A stretch of DNA of 64,000 bases from CAWCDJ01 sp963794265. GTDB lineage: Bacteria > Acidobacteriota > Terriglobia > Bryobacterales > Bryobacteraceae. Positions 61,422 to 64,000 of the stretch are shown piece after piece. How positions within the stretch are numbered: position 1 is the stretch's first letter; each line of letters opens with the position of its first letter. A program made the position numbers and the translations under genes. Below the pieces are notes generated by a model. The model was not told the DNA's origin and did not search any database. It saw only the letters and a list, made by a program, of their open reading frames with translations. Location: assembly GCA_963794265.1 (NCBI GenBank), contig CAWCDJ010000003.1, forward strand, positions 930,001 to 994,000. Reading direction: 5' to 3'.

Positions 61422-62675
61422 TTACTCGTAACGAATGGCCTCGATGGGATCCAGTTTGGCCGCCTGAACGGCCGGATAAATTCCGAATAACAACCCGATG
61501 AATACCGAGACGCCGAAAGCGATCGCAATCGAAGAGGTCGTCACCACCGTCGACCAGCCCGCCGACGACGCAATTACCTTGGAAAGGGCGAACCCGAACC
61601 CGATGCCGATCAGGCCGCCGACGATCGAGATCAGTACGGCTTCCGTGAGGAACTGGCGGACGATGTCCGCCTGCCGCGCGCCGATTGCGCGACGGATGCC
61701 GATTTCGCGGGTCCGCTCGAGCACCGTCGCCAGCATGATGTTCATGATTCCGATACCGCCCACCAGCAGCGAGATGCCGGCAATGCAGATCATGACGATA
61801 TTGAAAATAAACGACGTGCGGCGGCGCTCTTCGAGCAGGCCGGCCGGCACGATCACCGTGAAATCGCCCGCGTCCTTGTGGGTCGCGGTCAGGATCGCCC
61901 GGACTACGTTGGATGTCTCGATCGAGTCAACGTTCGGCCTGACCTTCATGTAGATGCCGTCGATCTCGTCTTTGAGGTAGCTGGTGTTGTCCTCGAAGCG
62001 CCGCATCACGGTGTTCAGGGGCGAAATCACCAGGTTGTTCCGGTCCGCCGCCTGCGCGCCTTCGACATCCGTATCCGCGGAAGCCTGCGGCGTCAGGACC
62101 CCGATCACCTGCAGCCACGTGTCGTTGACCTTGACGTACTTGCCGATGGCATCGTCGTAGCCCAGGAGGTTCACTTTGGCGCTCTCGCCGAGCACGCACA
62201 CCGGAGCCGACGCCCGGTTCTCCTCATCCGTGAAGAAACGCCCGGCAATCAGCTTCAGGCTGTTGATCTCCACAAAATTCGGGTAGACGCCGATCAGTTG
62301 CGGCGGTTCCTGGGTCGTCTTGGGCAGCAGTTTCTGCGGCTTGAAGCGCTTCCGGGGCGTGATCGCCTCCAGGCCCGCGACATTCTCGGAAATGGCGCGG
62401 AAATCCCGGAACGTCAGGCCCGGAGAAATGGCGCGGACCGTCTGCAATTCGTTGCGGTCCAGCGCCTCGCGAGCCTCCACGATGATATTGTTCACCCCCA
62501 ACTGGTCGATGAAGCTCATCATCTCTTTCTGCGCGCCGGCCGTGATCGAGAGCATCGCCACCACCGCGCCCACCCCGAAGATCATGCCCAACATCGTCAG
62601 CAGGCTGCGGAGCTTGTGCGCGACGAGGCTTAACAGCCCCATCTTCAGTTCGGGAAGTATGTGCGACCCGATCAT
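61422..62675 (-). CDS. MacB-like ABC permease
   Basis: 417 residues from ATG 62675 (GGGAGG upstream, in the end of the adaptor gene). N-terminal helix LRSLLTMLGMIFGVGAVVAM, MacB periplasmic core (about 50-260), three C-terminal helices including MICIAGISLLVGGIGIMNIM and the typical RTREIGIRRAIGARQADIVR loop, end AAKLDPIEAIRYE. No ATPase domain; needs a separate one (probably 56004). Follows the adaptor at 62677. Confidence 0.92.
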   Translation of the reverse strand: MIGSHILPELKMGLLSLVAHKLRSLLTMLGMIFGVGAVVAMLSITAGAQKEMMSFIDQLGVNNIIVEAREALDRNELQTVRAISPGLTFRDFRAISENVAGLEAITPRKRFKPQKLLPKTTQEPPQLIGVYPNFVEINSLKLIAGRFFTDEENRASAPVCVLGESAKVNLLGYDDAIGKYVKVNDTWLQVIGVLTPQASADTDVEGAQAADRNNLVISPLNTVMRRFEDNTSYLKDEIDGIYMKVRPNVDSIETSNVVRAILTATHKDAGDFTVIVPAGLLEERRRTSFIFNIVMICIAGISLLVGGIGIMNIMLATVLERTREIGIRRAIGARQADIVRQFLTEAVLISIVGGLIGIGFGFALSKVIASSAGWSTVVTTSSIAIAFGVSVFIGLLFGIYPAVQAAKLDPIEAIRYE

Positions 62676-62676
62676 G

Positions 62677-64000
62677 TCATTTTCCTCCCGCCGGCATCGC
62701 GCCCATCGCGCCGCCACCCGATTTCTTGTCGCCCTTGCTCTTCTTCTCGGACTTGTCCGCGGTCGGGTCGGACATGGCGATCACTTCCCCCGGCTGGACT
62801 CCCCCGGCCAGCACCATCATGGTTTCGCTGCGCTTGATGAGTTGGACTTCGCGCGGCTCGAACCGGCCGTTCTTCTGCTGCACGAAGACCGTCGGCTTGC
62901 CGCCCTTTTCGAAAACCGCCTGCGCCGGAACGTGCAAGGCGTTGGGGATCTTCTCGATGATGATTTCCACGTCCGCCAGCAGCCCGGGCCGCAACAGCGT
63001 CTGCACTTGCGAATCTTCTTCCGGGGGTTTTGGCAGGTTGGCTGCCTCACGGTCTTCCTCGCTGAAGCCGTTCACCACCGGCGGCTTCATCTCGAGCGGA
63101 TTGAGCATCGCCAGCATGTCGCTGCTGCTCGCGCCGCCCCGGCCGCCTCCAGACCTGGGACCGCCGCGGCCACTCGGATTGCGCCCGCCGCCCGAACCGT
63201 TCGGACCGCGACCCTGGCCGCCCTGCGCTGCCTGGCCGCGAGCGCCACCGCGGCCCTCGCCCTGTCCCTGGTTCCGGCCCGCGCCAGAGCCCTGGCTTTC
63301 GTCGGCTCCCTGGCCCTCCATTCCGCTGAATTCCTGCAGCCCCGGCATTCCCGCCGCTCCGGCCGCTGCCCCCGGTGCGGCGCCCGCGCCGGGAGCGCCC
63401 TGCATCTGCGATTGCAGCGTGGCGAAGAAGGAAGAGGCGGTATTCACGCTGCCGACTTTCTTGGCGTTGGCCGCCGCCGTGGCCATGATGCCGGCGATGT
63501 CCGACTCCTTCATCCCCAGGCCGGTCAGCAGTTGCCGCATGTCAATCGAAAAGATGACGTCGAACTTCTTCGAAGGATCGCCCGAAAAGACGTCCGAGGT
63601 GGCCGTGCCGCTCATGGCTTTGATCTTGCCGCGGAACCGCTTGTCGGGAATTGCGTCCAGTTGGATCACCGCGTCCTGGCCTTCCACCAGGTTGGCCCGG
63701 TCCAACTCGCCGATCTTGGTCCAGACTTCCAGCTCCGAAAGATCCAGCACGTCCGCCACCGGCATGCCGGGCTGCAGCGTATCGCCCTCCCGGATATCCG
63801 GGAGCTGCTGGCCGAAATTGAAATACCCCGCGCGGTTTTGCTTGATCGCGACCAGCCCGGTCATCGGCGACAGGGACTTGGTCTGCGCGATGCGCTGCAA
63901 TTCCCGCTGCACATCGATGATGCTGCGGTTGCGCTGCTCCACCAGTACGGCGATCTGCGAATCCGCCTGGTCCTGGCGGGCCTGTATGTCGGCTTCGAGT
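62677..64000 (-). CDS. HlyD/MacA-type adaptor with Gly/Gln-rich insert (partial, 5' end outside window)
   Basis: At least 441 residues; open to the right edge, so the N-terminus is missing. First residues in view are part of a coiled coil (QARQDQADSQIAVLVEQRNR). Then barrel-sandwich and beta-barrel parts (QLPDIREGDTLQPGMPVADV and VEGQDAVIQLDAI). Between about residues 175 and 290 of the visible part lies a low-complexity insert of Gly, Gln, Arg and Asn (GQGRGPNGSGGGRNPSGRGG), unusual in the family. After it, LLRPGLLADVEIIIEKIPNA and AVFEKGGKPTVFVQQKNGRF resume the adaptor fold. Partner of the MacB-like gene, whose start lies two bases past this stop. Confidence 0.85.
   Translation of the reverse strand, partial: LEADIQARQDQADSQIAVLVEQRNRSIIDVQRELQRIAQTKSLSPMTGLVAIKQNRAGYFNFGQQLPDIREGDTLQPGMPVADVLDLSELEVWTKIGELDRANLVEGQDAVIQLDAIPDKRFRGKIKAMSGTATSDVFSGDPSKKFDVIFSIDMRQLLTGLGMKESDIAGIMATAAANAKKVGSVNTASSFFATLQSQMQGAPGAGAAPGAAAGAAGMPGLQEFSGMEGQGADESQGSGAGRNQGQGEGRGGARGQAAQGGQGRGPNGSGGGRNPSGRGGPRSGGGRGGASSSDMLAMLNPLEMKPPVVNGFSEEDREAANLPKPPEEDSQVQTLLRPGLLADVEIIIEKIPNALHVPAQAVFEKGGKPTVFVQQKNGRFEPREVQLIKRSETMMVLAGGVQPGEVIAMSDPTADKSEKKSKGDKKSGGGAMGAMPAGGK

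Overview
The window is about 64 kb of GC-rich, densely coded bacterial chromosome. It most resembles an acidobacterium of the Bryobacterales/Solibacter type. This is inferred from gene content, not from a marker gene: an Oar-like carboxypeptidase-regulatory TonB receptor, an ADOP-type (acidobacterial duplicated orphan permease) MacB-like permease, several MacA/MacB/TolC-type genes, DUF4097 and CPBP proteins, a two-domain ThyX-like protein, and many secreted hydrolases. No rRNA, tRNA, CRISPR array, phage or transposase gene was recognised.

Layout. 1-3.7 kb (minus strand): a sulfur/thiol-redox cluster of an HdrA-GltD fusion (runs off the left edge), an MvhD-like subunit, a TusA sulfur carrier, an ArsR-type regulator with a clear promoter and candidate operator, and a C_GCAxxG_C_C protein. 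4-6.3 kb: a VOC protein, a small secreted protein with a paralogue 38 kb away, a DUF202 membrane protein and a decayed DUF302 gene. 6.3-20.3 kb: exported or degradative functions (tannase/feruloyl esterase, a LarA-like Tat protein, sulfatase, class C beta-lactamase-like hydrolase, Oar-like receptor, two tandem proteins of unknown function, M19 dipeptidase). 20.3-26.5 kb: a six-gene multiheme cytochrome operon behind a near-consensus sigma-54 promoter, divergent from a sigma-54 activator gene with its own sigma-70 promoter. 26.5-34.4 kb: two secreted proteins, ThyX-like protein and dUTPase (divergent), and a 2-hydroxyacyl-CoA dehydratase activase-type pair. 34.4-43.1 kb: a zinc-ribbon protein, glucan phosphorylase, lytic transglycosylase, a PerR-pterin dehydratase-AhpC-AhpD peroxide operon, an RRM protein and GMP synthase. 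43.1-51 kb: the second copy of the small secreted family, Skp/OmpH and BamA, a patatin, and a two-subunit B12-dependent acyl-CoA mutase. 51.2-64 kb: two ABC-type efflux sets with a TolC-like channel, DUF4097, and two CPBP membrane proteins, running off the right edge.

The most notable points are: (1) the sigma-54 activator/cytochrome operon unit, which includes a protein carrying two exactly equal four-cysteine repeats; (2) the HdrA-GltD/MvhD-variant/TusA/ArsR cluster, which looks like a thiol- or sulfane-sulfur-linked electron transfer module; (3) a family of short palindromic intergenic repeats sharing the core GCTCCCTYACGG, present five times, one copy abutting the broken DUF302 gene; (4) two tandem, strongly conserved proteins of unknown function beside a dipeptidase. 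Starts were moved inward from the longest possible reading frame wherever a ribosome binding site, promoter or signal peptide decided it.
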